Shown here one piece after another: positions 1-10,800 of a DNA stretch of 64,000 nt. The stretch spans positions 1,426,001-1,490,000 of the forward strand of contig BTPP01000008.1 of NCBI GenBank assembly GCA_037102815.1, given 5' to 3'. The first letter of the stretch is position 1, and each line of letters starts with the position of its first letter. Origin of the DNA: Neurospora intermedia. Lineage: Eukaryota; Ascomycota; Sordariomycetes; Sordariales; Sordariaceae. A program made the translations under genes and the position numbers. A model generated the notes under the pieces. That model ran no database searches. It was not told where the DNA came from and worked only from the letters and a program-made list of their open reading frames with translations.

Positions 1-481
1 TCAATCCCTCCACCTCCTTCATCTGCCTCTCCAGCTCCTCATCCGCCAGCTCCCTCGCCATCTCATCATGCATCCCGTGATTCCCCAATTCATGCCCTTG
101 CCTCACTATCTCCCTCAAGATCTCCTCCCTCCCCCGCACCTGGCCCCCAATGACAAAAAACGTCGCATGCGCCCCGCCCGCTTTCAATGCCGCGAGGATG
201 TCTCTCGTGTGATCGGACGGCGCATCGTCAATGGTCAGGGCCACGATCTTGCGGTGCGGCGGCAACCAAAGGCGCCAGAGGACGTCGGTCCACCGTTGCG
301 AAAAGTACCGGATCAAAGACGATGGCGGTTTGTAGATGGTATAGAAGGGGAGCACGAGGACGGAGGGGAGGATGAGCAGAAGGAGGATGAGGGTGGCCAT
401 GCGGGCGCGGCGGGTGCGGCGGCGGAGGACAGCGGAAGGAAGGGCGGCGAAGAGGGAGAGGCGTGGGAGGAGGCGTGGCAT
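1..481 (-). CDS. Polysaccharide deacetylase (NodB/CE4 family), membrane-anchored, 3'-truncated by window edge
   Basis: Open frame from ATG at 481 running off the left edge, 160 codons seen. Seen: a basic N-terminus, a hydrophobic segment at about residues 28-47 that would act as signal anchor, then the NodB start motif LTIDDAPS (residues 82-89), ATFFVIG (106-112) and HELGNHGMHDE (130-140). In CE4 enzymes the Asp-Asp pair and the two His bind the metal and catalyse N- or O-deacetylation of chitin-like or other glycans. Here the first motif is IDDAPS rather than FDDGP, and the His pair is spaced as HxxH, which suits a divergent subgroup; substrate cannot be assigned. The alternative start at 400 begins directly at the hydrophobic segment; 481 is preferred because it supplies a cytosolic basic stretch. 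The rest of the catalytic domain lies outside the window. Confidence 0.85.
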   Translation of the reverse strand, partial: MPRLLPRLSLFAALPSAVLRRRTRRARMATLILLLLILPSVLVLPFYTIYKPPSSLIRYFSQRWTDVLWRLWLPPHRKIVALTIDDAPSDHTRDILAALKAGGAHATFFVIGGQVRGREEILREIVRQGHELGNHGMHDEMARELADEELERQMKEVEGL

Positions 482-1228
482 AGTATCGCGGGGTGTCGCG
501 AAGAAGGATGCAAGGTTGAAGTCGAGAGTTGAGGGAGGGCCGGGGAGGGCGGGTTATAGCGCCATTCCCTTCGTTCGCTGTAACTTGGTGCAAGACAGGA
601 TTGAGAAGGCAGTCGGCGTGGGTTTCGAAGGTGATATCGGTCGGGGCTATGTCTGTCTGTCTGTCTGGCACAAAACGAATCAAATGGTTGGATCAAAGAG
701 ACGGCAAGTTGAATAGGAGAAGCAGCGGAGAGTTCGTTGGAGAGACGCGACTCGAAGGACAAGGACGCAATTCAATTAACCCGATAAGCGATAAGGCCAT
801 CAAGGGACCGATAACCCGACCTGAAGATGCAAGCTCTAGGGGATTGTGGGGCTCAGTGGGGTTCATTGTGGGGCAGCGTGGCCAGACTTTCCAGGAACGG
901 ACATGCTTTGGCTGGCAAAGCAAAGCTCCTGAAGTTGCTGAAATGATCACCGGCAACACGCAGGGAGTCAGTCGATTCAGGTTACTCCTTTCATTTACAA
1001 TGCTTCTTCAAATGAAAGCTAAGCAGTGTAAAAGACAGCGTCTCCAAAAGTTGGACAACCCAACAATGAACGTGGTATATTTCCTTCTCTAACCCTAAAT
1101 CCCTTGTTTTCCTAAACGCCACAACCATATGCCATCTTTGTTGCCTTCAACCTTTGAACGTGAAAACGCCAGATGCTCCCAGATTCAAAACCCATGTGTA
1201 AACAGATCCAACAGTAACATACTACCTA
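482..1228. other. Intergenic: deacetylase 5' side / endopolyphosphatase 3' side
   Basis: About 750 bp between two leftward genes. It should hold the deacetylase promoter near 482-700, including a TGTC microsatellite at 651-667, and the endopolyphosphatase 3' UTR near 1100-1228. No convincing coding sequence; the plus-strand frames lack recognisable domains. Confidence 0.6.
651..667. repeat. TGTC microsatellite
   Basis: Four tandem TGTC units in the presumed promoter or leader of the deacetylase gene. Confidence 0.8.
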
Positions 1229-3489
1229 TTATGTAAACTTTTTCAAATCCTCCTTTTCCACCGTGCTGACAAAAGCATGGGTGAGGAAGTGCATCCAGAC
1301 CTTGTTCTGCCTTTTCTTTCCCTTCTTCTTCTTGTGCTTCTTTTTGTCGTGCTTCTTGAAGGTTTCCGTCTCCAACTCGTCTTCGTCCGAGTCGTCGTCG
1401 TCTACTTCTTCTCCATCACTCAGATCATCATCTTCTTGTTCTTCTTCGTCGTCTGTCTCTTCCACTTCCTCAAAGAGATCCTCCTCCTCCTCCTCCTCCT
1501 CCTCCTCCTCTTCGGCCGCGGGCTCGTACGAGACATCATCAAGACTCTTAGCCTTGCCTTTTTTGGGCTGCTTACTTATCCGGTACGCAAGCTCAACATA
1601 GTTTTTGACTGTGAGATCCCTCAGCTTGTACAGCTTATCATTAAAAGTACTGTATTCCACCTCAAACTGAAACTCGCGCGGGTCCGGCTTTGGGTGGATA
1701 GGCTTCCTGTTGCCGTGCCTTCCTTTGCGCCAGCGGAGAAGCCAATCCACCCATGTCTCCTCTTCTTCATCGTGATCCAACGACGCAGACGAGGCCTCGG
1801 TAGTAATGTTGTTGATGTGCGTAAGGTTGGCAAAATACTGAGTGTAGCCTGTCAGCGTAAGGGGCTGTGGGGAGTAGGCCGGTCCTGGCGGTGAGCTCTT
1901 CGCAGGGGGGTGGGGAACGAGGAAGTCGGGTTTTTTCGGCTTGGAGTCACCACCCTTGTGCTTCTTCCCCTTTTTCTTCTGGGCGTCGATCTCGTCGTCA
2001 TCTTCCATGTGAGAAGAGTGTCGTCGCTTGAGGTCGAGGTGCTTCTGCCTGTCATTTTGCTCCAATTCGATCGACATCGCGTCCTTGGCAGCGTCCCTCC
2101 AAACGGGGGTGTCTTCCAACCCCGAAATATTGTATTCGACGATACGCAGGGCAGGATAGTAGTTCGGAACGATGCTGGGGCTGACAAGCGATAGCGAGTA
2201 GCGTTCACCCCATACGTCGGGCTTTTTCTTCTTGCCCTTTCTTCCCTTCTTGCCTTTCTTCAGTTGACCAGAGTTCTTGGAGTCGGTGGGCGGCGGTTGA
2301 AGTTTTGCCCAGTTCTGACGTAGTTCTTGGAGGTAGTCGGCTGCTCCCGTTACCGAAAGCTCGTCGTCCATGGCCTCCCGAATGTCAATGCTATTATCGG
2401 CCAGTCCGGCCAGTTGGCCCACGTTGATGTCCCGCTCATCGTGAATGAAGAAATGGTCGATGTTCATGTGGCCAAACACGCCGCTAACAACCACATCCCG
2501 ATACTGGCGGAGCCAGAGGCTGTACTTCTGCCAGCAATTCTCGTCCCACAGCTTCTTGCTATCCGTCCGCGCAGGAGGAACATGACCCATGAGAATGGCC
2601 TTCATGCCACGCTCCCGCATGATCTGAAGCTGGATGCGTAACCACTCCATCTGCTTGTACCCAGGCTCGGTGGGGCTGGCGCAACCATCAGTTCCAGCAT
2701 TGCGGTCGAAGAAGTACAGCGTGTTCAAGCTGAAGATGGCGAGCCTGTTCGGGATGACCTCGACGTAGAACCACCCCCCAAACTGGAAGCTATGGCGCTG
2801 TGCTTCTGGAACAAAGCGGCGCCAGATGTGCGTGTAGTGCTGCAGCCATGGGTTAGGCCCCGGGAGCAGAATGTTGTGTGGCAGGATGTCATTGTTTCCC
2901 AGCGTCGGTACTATGGGGATTTCGAGGTGACGGCCGGTCGAGTCAGAGAAGAGCTCGGCCATCTTGTCGGCGATCCAACGGTTGGTACCCAAAACTTGGT
3001 CGGCATTGCGTGGGACTCCCTCGTCACTGTCGTGGCGGGCAGTGTCGCCGGTCCAGATGACAAAGTCGATATCGTCCTTGACGTTGGCGGCTATCCAGTC
3101 GAAGGTTGCGTTGATAAGGGCGAAGGGCGAGTCACAATCCGAGACCTCGGCGCCGTAGACGCCCGCAGGCCCTTTGCCGCGGTGGCAGGCATCAGCTTCG
3201 TCTGTGGAAGAGTGTGGCTTGTAGAACTGGTCGGGATGTAGATCTGGGACGGCGAAGCGATTAGCTCTCAATGATTTGGGACTTTCCGATGGTCGCGTCT
3301 CTGCCCACCAGTAATGTGCAAAAATTTGCCGTGTAACTTCCTTGCAGAGTCCGCGATGGGTTGTGCGACTGTTTCTGCTGTCTGAAGGTTGGTTGCAATC
3401 GGTATGTTGGATGGGACGGCACCCAGTGGGCTGGCAATGACGCCATGCCACAGGCAAGCCAGCCCTAGAATGCACCGGCTGAGTGACAT
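1229..3489 (-). CDS. PPN1: Endopolyphosphatase (PPN1-type metallophosphoesterase)
   Basis: Two exons, 3489-3309 and 3243-1229; intron 3308-3244 (GTGGGC...CCCAG). Splicing joins FLHIT to DLHPDQF and gives 731 aa. N-terminal hydrophobic segment CILGLACLWHGVIA suits the type II vacuolar anchor known for Ppn1. Calcineurin-like motifs in order: DLH (61-63), WTGDTARHD (124-132), GNND (176-179), GHVPP (280-284), GHMNIDH (318-324). The family cuts long polyphosphate chains internally in the vacuole lumen. Two Lys-rich insertions follow the catalytic domain, and the last ~110 residues form an acidic block (about ten Glu in a row, encoded by the 1480-1511 repeat) followed by a Lys-rich block, ending in a conserved hydrophobic tail. 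A further in-frame ATG lies at 3567, but 3489 directly precedes the signal-like segment. Confidence 0.93.
1480..1511. repeat. CTC/CCT triplet repeat coding poly-Glu
   Basis: Trinucleotide repeat (GAG on the minus strand) inside the endopolyphosphatase gene, coding the run of Glu residues in its acidic tail. Length is likely to vary between strains. Confidence 0.85.
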
Positions 3490-5170
3490 TGGGTGCTGCC
3501 TTTGGGACTTTGTTGAAGACTCTGAAGACTTGAGAGCCGTACAGAGGAACAAAGTTGAAGATGGCATCTTCAGAAGAAGGGAAAAAAAAGAAAAAGAGGA
3601 GGGTTCAAACTGAACTATGCTTTTTTACATAGTCGGTGGCGTGTTTCCGTCGTAAAAATTCCTGGAAGTCGGCCGGTGAAAGATTCAGTCAAAAAGGGAG
3701 CCCAAACCAAGGCTTTTTGAAGATCGGTAACACGCTTCTCCATTTGACCTTCTTGGTCCCAGTCCTTGGCAACTTGGACCCTGAATAGTGGGCTCTACTA
3801 TGGTGAGATGGGTAAGTTTAACCCGTGGATCAGGTCGTCGAACACACAGTGCTCACGAAGCTTTGGCTATGGTGGTCCGTGCAAGATACCTGACAAGGGG
3901 GTTTTACTTTTGCTCGCAACCGCAGTAGACATCACTGGTGACCGCAGTGGCCAAGTGGAACGCCGAGTTGGCGTCTGGGGGCTGGAACCTGACCTCGAAT
4001 GAATGGATCCGATGGACAGCGGTCAGGCGCACACTTGCAGACATCAAGGTGCTTTATTCCCTCTTTTGGGTCCCGTCGTTTTGATGTAGGATCGTCCCCA
4101 ACGTGGTTGTCATCCAGCATACGCCTTCGTTGGTTAATATCAGATGCTTTTCTTAGACATAAAATTTGCTTTCGATCTTCGTGACAATAATACTTGACCT
4201 TTTCCCCATTGCTCTTCCCCCGTCTGTAAGTGCGAATTATGTCTTGAAATACAGATAGGTAGGTATCCAGAGCGGGCTCGTACCCCAAGAAACCATGGCA
4301 GATATCACGACTTTTTGCTTCAATATTGTCGGTACAGGGTGGTACGAGGCTTACACGTCGTACCTCAGATGGGACCTTGCAAGACACCAATATCTGTTCA
4401 GGATCATCCCCACGTGTAACTCACAGAGGGGTGCGCACTGATACGCAAAATGCGTCGTCGAGCTGACATGGATATAGGCAACCACCGAGATGGGACACAT
4501 GAGCGTGCCGCCAGAGACCATGTCGAACATGTATCACTGCCATCAAGGTGGCGTCCTTCACATCAGATGAAACTTCTAGAGGCTACCACTCCGAGTCGTG
4601 TAACTCCGGACGAAGAGGAGAACAGTCCGGCTCCAGCCTGTACATAGTAGTAAAAGAAGCGTGCATTGTCAACCGGGAATCACGTCCTCGTGAGTAGAAC
4701 CAAGAAGAACTGTCAGTTATCTCCGTTGTACATCTGGAGATGATGTCAGGTTTTGGTGGGTGCGTTGACACTAAGAACGAAGTTCCCCACCACTGCCCTG
4801 CCGTCGTCGGTGCCGCTGCCGCTGCCGCTGCAGTGCCGCCAGCTGAGCTCGACGTCGACAGCGCGCGGGGCAAGCACAGTACGTTCAGGTTTCACACCCC
4901 AGCTATACACTGTATGGCATCCGCGCCCATATGTTGAAATTTTCGCCGCGCTTTGTCTTCTGTTTCTTTTTCCTTTTTTCTTCTTCATACATATACATCA
5001 ATTCAACGCAGCCAGCGCCGCCTCCAAGGACTTTTGCTCCCCGTGTCCAGCGAGTGCTCATAAATGCTAGTTGCTAGAGTAACACCGAACAGTTTGAGGG
5101 AATCCGGAGCACATGCTGTGATGTTTTCCTATGAAATCCCGGTCACATGTCCAATCGTCCACTTGATCTT

Positions 5171-5185
5171 TGTGTGTGTGTGTGT
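5171..5185. repeat. TG dinucleotide repeat
   Basis: About seven TG units in the gene-free region. Confidence 0.8.
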
Positions 5186-7034
5186 TTCAAAAACATGTGT
5201 TACTGCCGAGATATATCGCGCAAAAGAGAGCCGCTGGCTCGTCTCTGCTGATCTCACTGTCGAAGCCCGACGAAACTGAACTTGCGCGCCTGCTTCTCAT
5301 TGAGACCAAGCCTGACCACTCGGCATCGAGCAGTGTCTGGCAAGATCACCACATTTCCAGCCAGCCAAACTTCGGCTTCCCTGTTGCGAAGTTCCCGATC
5401 CGTTTGTCGTCGGCATATCAGATGTACAGTAGCTTCCTCCGATCGGCGCTCCCGAAGGACGACGGCCCCTCCTTCGATATGTGCTCGAAATGCGTACGGT
5501 CAATCAGTGGCTGAGCTGCGTGCCAGACATAGCGACTTGTTCTCTACACAGTTTCCACTTCCCACGTTGTTCTTTTAAAGACGGAGTATCGAGGTTCCGA
5601 GGGTCGCTCCGACTCGATGCCTCGCAACCTAGCTGTATGATGTAACGCCACGCAGATCATCCGTCGTTAGCTATACATACCTAGTGTACATAGTAAATTC
5701 ACAGACTATCACATATGTCCACTGAGAATGTCCAATCAGCCTCAGTCTCTGGTTTGATCAACGTCTACCCATCAAGAGCGGCCATCCGTTCCCTATCATA
5801 TGAAGACGTATACGTACCTACTACGCAGTACGCAGGAGTCACAAACTTCAAAGTATCTCCGCTGAAGTAGCCAGGCATTAAAGTACATACCTCTCGACTT
5901 GTAAATCAATTTACAACTTCTCAACTTCAAGCACTTTCTGTCACCGGTCTGGTTGAAGGTCAGTCAGTAGTTCCCCGCTGTCGGTATCAGTTTTGTTCAT
6001 GGTTGATCGTGGATTGCACGTTGTTTCAAACATGCCGCCGGGTTTCCAGGTAGATGAATGGGCTTTGATCTCAAATTCTAATGTCTCAAGTCTACATACA
6101 GATCCTTTTTGTTTTTTTCCCCCTTCCCCGCCGACTTGACTTGCCCAAATTCGTCAAAGAGAAACTAATTCACCTCAGAGACAACCTACAGTCACATCAT
6201 ACATACTGTGTACACTTCGACTTCAAGAAGCTCAAATGAGACTACCGAACGGGGATTTCTCGCTCCTTCTCCTCGTGTATGCATGATCGAGAGAGAATAC
6301 CGAAGTGTCCAATAGCGGCAGGGTCTTATGTCATCATCATCCAACCTCAACCTCAAACCCCCCAAAACTCGAAAAGATTTTGACAAGAAACCGGGAAGAA
6401 AACCCCATTTCGCGCTTATTTTTTTTGACTTTGTCTTGTGCTGCTTCTTCACTATAGATATAAATACATGGAACAAAACCATCGCACGTGCCTTTGATCA
6501 TCACGGTAGCGAAGGCTCACCGATGGCGGGCATCTAGTGTATTGAGCTCTTCTTCCTCCCCCACGCCCTCCCTACCATAATCTCCATCTCCCCTTAAACA
6601 GCAGGAAAGTGAATATACGGCATCAGCATCCGATATCAAAAGTAACAGAAAGATAGTCAAGGTCGATTGCATCTTCGAGCTGTTCTAATTATGGCATTAC
6701 CTATGTTTGGATGGGTTGGGTAGTGTGAACGGATGTATGTGTCAGGTAATCTTTTCTCCATTGGATGTCTCGGGTGTAAAACCCAAGAATATATCAATAT
6801 CAAAACAACGTGAAGATCTCTTTCAATAGCATCTAGACTTACATAGACTGCAATCTAGCCCTTTGTCGTAGGGTATATGTATCACTTCTCCTGCGGTGAC
6901 TGTCGTGGCAAGCTGGTAGGTTGGTGCAGCGGGCACGTTTGTGTGGCCCCCCTCCTTCCTCCTGTTTCCCCCGGCTCTCTTGTACGCTACGCGTTCGAAC
7001 CCGGTAGCTGTAAGTCCACATTTCTTTTTCTCCA

Positions 7035-7058
7035 TTTTTTTTTTTTTTTTTTTTTTTT
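7035..7058. repeat. Poly-T tract (24)
   Basis: Uninterrupted run of 24 T. On the minus strand it is a poly-A run downstream of the zinc-finger gene end, but about 800 bp away, so it is unlikely to be its poly-A signal. Confidence 0.9.
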
Positions 7059-7852
7059 GGGCACATTGTCAGCTTTTTTGTCCAGTTTTATTCCTGGAGG
7101 ACTTCACTTCCAGCCATAAAGCGTCGAGCCGTTGAAGTTCATACAAAAGCAAACGAGAATCTTCGTGAGTTGCAGGCCAACAAGTCAAGTTGAAAAAGAC
7201 CTGACTCAAACAAGCTACTTCATCATCACCACCCGAGAGCACACCCCCGGCACTCGAAATGTTGCAAGCAGAGGGCATCGAGAAGAACAGCCGAGGAGGA
7301 AGCATCGATTAGGGGAAGATCAGGAATGCAAAGAAAGTAGCAACCCATGGGGACAGCAGCAGTGACGCATTTGATACTGTCTATACACGAGACGTTCTTG
7401 TCTTGGTCGCTGGATTTATGTCGGTTCAAAGGTAGATAAAATCGCACACCCAAGGTTGCTTGCTTTGCTGATTTCTGTACGCGAAGCCTACCAATCACCT
7501 CCTAGAATCTCTCTCAACCCACTCTTCGTGTATGCTTCTAGGTTCTCAGTCCGCAACCAGTAAGATGATAATGTCCCTAAGCTCGGAAATGTACGCGTGT
7601 ACCCAGTAATCGCATGCATACCAGCGCCATTTGGGTTTGGACCAGCAGCAAAACCCCATAAGCAAACCGAGGAAGTGGCATGACACCGGTATCTAGGCCA
7701 TCGTATATAAGTAGTAGGAAAGTAGAAGAGGGGAGCAATATGACATGAAAAGGAACCCATTACATCATTAATCACTCAAATCATCAACCGCATATCAAAA
7801 TCCATACATCGACATCGTGCATCCTGTCTCAAGCTCTTCTTGTTCTTCCCAT

Positions 7853-10800
7853 CTAATCCGTCTTCGTCTCATCCGTTGGCAGTGGTGAGCCTAGTGTCAC
7901 CTCCGGGCTGCGACGCAGCCTCATCGCTTCCACGTAGCTCGTAGCAGCGGAAGGTGTTCCAGTCGACTGCGGCTCCTTGGAAAGGTTCGCATCAGCATCA
8001 CCCATTTCCTTGTCGATCCTTTCTTCTTGAATCTTCGACTGGGCAATCTGATGCTCCGATGTTGGCTCGGTTACAGATGCCTGTCTGGGTAAATATGACG
8101 AAGAAGGGGGCAGATATGCCTCTGATGGTGGCTGTGGGAGAGGTTCTTGGATTTCTGATCCAGCAATCTCTTGCTCAGACGCGTTCCTGCCGATACTGGC
8201 AAGCATTGCTTCGTTCTCCAACACGGAGTCGGCGACTAGCTTGAGATTTTGTGCGTCCCTGGCGCTGAGGCCTTGCTGTTTAATAGGCTCTGGCTCTGGA
8301 TGATCTCTTGGTAGGGTGTGGATATGAGGAGGCGGCGGTAGCGCGTGCGCGGACTCTCGGCGCCGATGCATCTCAAGCTCGATATCGAGCTCTTTTCCCT
8401 TGTCAGTGCTTGCAGTGGTGGGCGTCTTTGTGGCTAAAGAGTCCTTCCTGGTGGTGGCGCTGCTGCTGCCCGCCGTCTTTGGCGTGGACGGAACGATGAC
8501 ATTCAAAACGCAGTCGTCCAAATGCTCGTAGAATTCTTGCGCGGTAGCAAACTGACTTTGGCAGATGCTACATCTGGCGCCAACCCCACCGGCTCGCCCC
8601 CCGGTGGTCAGTATTAACTTTCTACTATTTGGTGGTGTCTGTTCAACGTTGTGCACGGCGGTCAAGTGGCGTTTGAACACATCGGCCCGGTTGAAAGCCT
8701 TTTCGTATGCCGTCCCAGCTCCAGGACAAAAGGGGCATACCATTGTGCCCTTGTAATGCGTCAGCGCATGTCTGTTTTTGTCATACTTTCTGGCAAATCC
8801 CTTAATGTGGTACTCGCAGGACTCTATAGGGCACTTTTCGGGTCTTTCTTCCATGTGTGTGAGCATATGTGCCGTGAGATCCTTAAACACTCGGCCGCAT
8901 TCAGGAATAGGACAACGGTTTCGAGCAGATGAGGTCGCGCTGGGCGGATGTGATGATTCATCGGCTTTCAACCCCGGGTTGGGGGCAAGGAAAACTCCCT
9001 GGCCGCCTTGCATTATGAGTTGCGGCGGCCCAGTAGCGCCAAGCCTGTCAATTGAAGGCATTAATAACGGCGGACCATGGTGTGGTTGTGATGGAGGAGG
9101 TGGTGGTGGTGGAGGAGCTGGGGCAAGACGTGGTATCTCCAGCACTGGAGCATGTTGTTCAGTCGGTGACATGAAGTCATGCATCGACTTGAAGTCTTGT
9201 GTCTCATCTTCACCACTCGAGGCGTCATCCTGATCCTGAATATCAATGGACTGCCGAACCTCACGCATCCAGTCCTTGAGAATCGCCATGGGCGGCCAGT
9301 CTCCGCTTGCTTTGCCCCCTCGATGAGGGTTGAAATGCGCTCTCCTCAGATGTGCAGCGGCATTGTAGTAAGCTCCATATCGTTTCTGTGTTACGCATGC
9401 CTTACACTTTGCCAACGGAACGACGGGTAACGGGGAGCCTGGCTCGTGCGGTTCCGTGCATACCCACCTCTTAACCAATGCAGCGTGTTTTGCATCGTTG
9501 TGCCTCCGAAGTTCATGCTCGCCTCGGAACCCCTCTGGATATTCGTTGCACTTCGTACAGTATACTCTTCGTAACGGTGGCCGCTGGTATGACGATCTGA
9601 TTCTTGCAGCAGCAATGGGTGACGTTGGGCCTCGGCCACCTCCTCTCATGTATGTTGGGCTTTCAGCAACAGTATGCCGCCTTCCCGCCTCCATCACTTG
9701 AGGAGAAGTCAGGATCCGATCTGGCTCTCCTGTGAAAACATTGTAGGAAAAAGGCTCCTTCTCTGGTTGGGTTGATATCCTGGAATGCCATGGATTGGCA
9801 ATCGATCGTGTATCTGGCAGTGGCTTTCTGGCATCTTCCCCCGATCTTATAATGGGAGGCAGAAGAAATGACCCCGGCTTTGCTGGTGATCTCTGCTTCA
9901 GGAACCCATTGAAATAAGATCCTTCTATCTCCCCACTACCAAGATACATCAGAAAGTCCTTGGTGGTTGCGATACCCCGTTCAGTCCACGTGCCCCTTTC
10001 CAATATAGTGGCTGCGGAAGTCAATAGCTCGCGGTCACCATGACTCATCTCGATGTCAGACCCGTCAAGCAGCATAGGCGCGGACCAAGTAAATACGCTC
10101 ACCAGCGCTTTGTACACGGCATGCATGGCAGGAACGCCTTGCTGAGAAGGGGAAGTTATCCGTGATTGCGCCATTCGGTCCACCAACAAAGTCCTCACTA
10201 CACTGAATATGCATAGTGAGTAGAAAATGGCGAGCCAGCTCCGGGGATCCGGTATTGTAGGTCGCATTGTCTGGGCTTCAAAGGCCTGGAGAAATTGTGT
10301 CATGCAGTTGTATAACACGCGGAAGCGACCGCACGTGTCCACATCGTCGAAGACCACATGGCTACCGGGGCTCGTCATCTCTCCATGAATTGCGGGTTCC
10401 GGCTGCTGGAAGTCGTAGAAAAGCGTTTCACGAAGCAGAAGCTTGGCGCGATATAGGACAGGGTAGGTCGTCACTTCGTGCATCCGTCCGTCTGAGATCG
10501 AGCCGCTCAAGTGTAGCAGTTTCCAAAAGTTGTACATGGTCCCATTCAGGTTCCAACTAGAGGCAAGGACGTTTAGAACAGGGGGTGACCGTTCAACGGG
10601 TTCCTGAGAGAACGAAGCGAGTGTTGGATTGGCGAGCGGCAGGTTCGAGAGGTCGTCTGTCCACCAAAAGCGATCATTGAAATCCAAATGAGCCTTTACC
10701 ATGTTGGTGACATCTGGGCCAACAGCGTAACCTCTGTCCAAGAATTCGTTCATGCTGCGGCGAATAGCAAGAGGAGAAGTCATGGGCGTCTGCATCTGTC

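Larger units (their letters stand above)
3490..7852. other. 4.4-kb gene-free region
   Basis: Lies between the 5' end of the endopolyphosphatase and the 3' end of the zinc-finger gene. Stops occur in all frames; the longest frames (150 codons or fewer) have no recognisable domain and no good exon-joining signals. It contains a (TG)n tract at 5171-5185, pyrimidine-rich stretches near 6105-6125 and a T24 run at 7035-7058. The first few hundred bases should hold the endopolyphosphatase promoter. A non-coding transcript or species-specific short gene cannot be excluded. Confidence 0.5.

Noticed and set aside
6980-7010. tRNA T-arm-like sequence (GTTCGAAC)
   Set aside because: The pair closing the loop is not complementary on either strand, and no acceptor, D-arm or anticodon arm fits around it.
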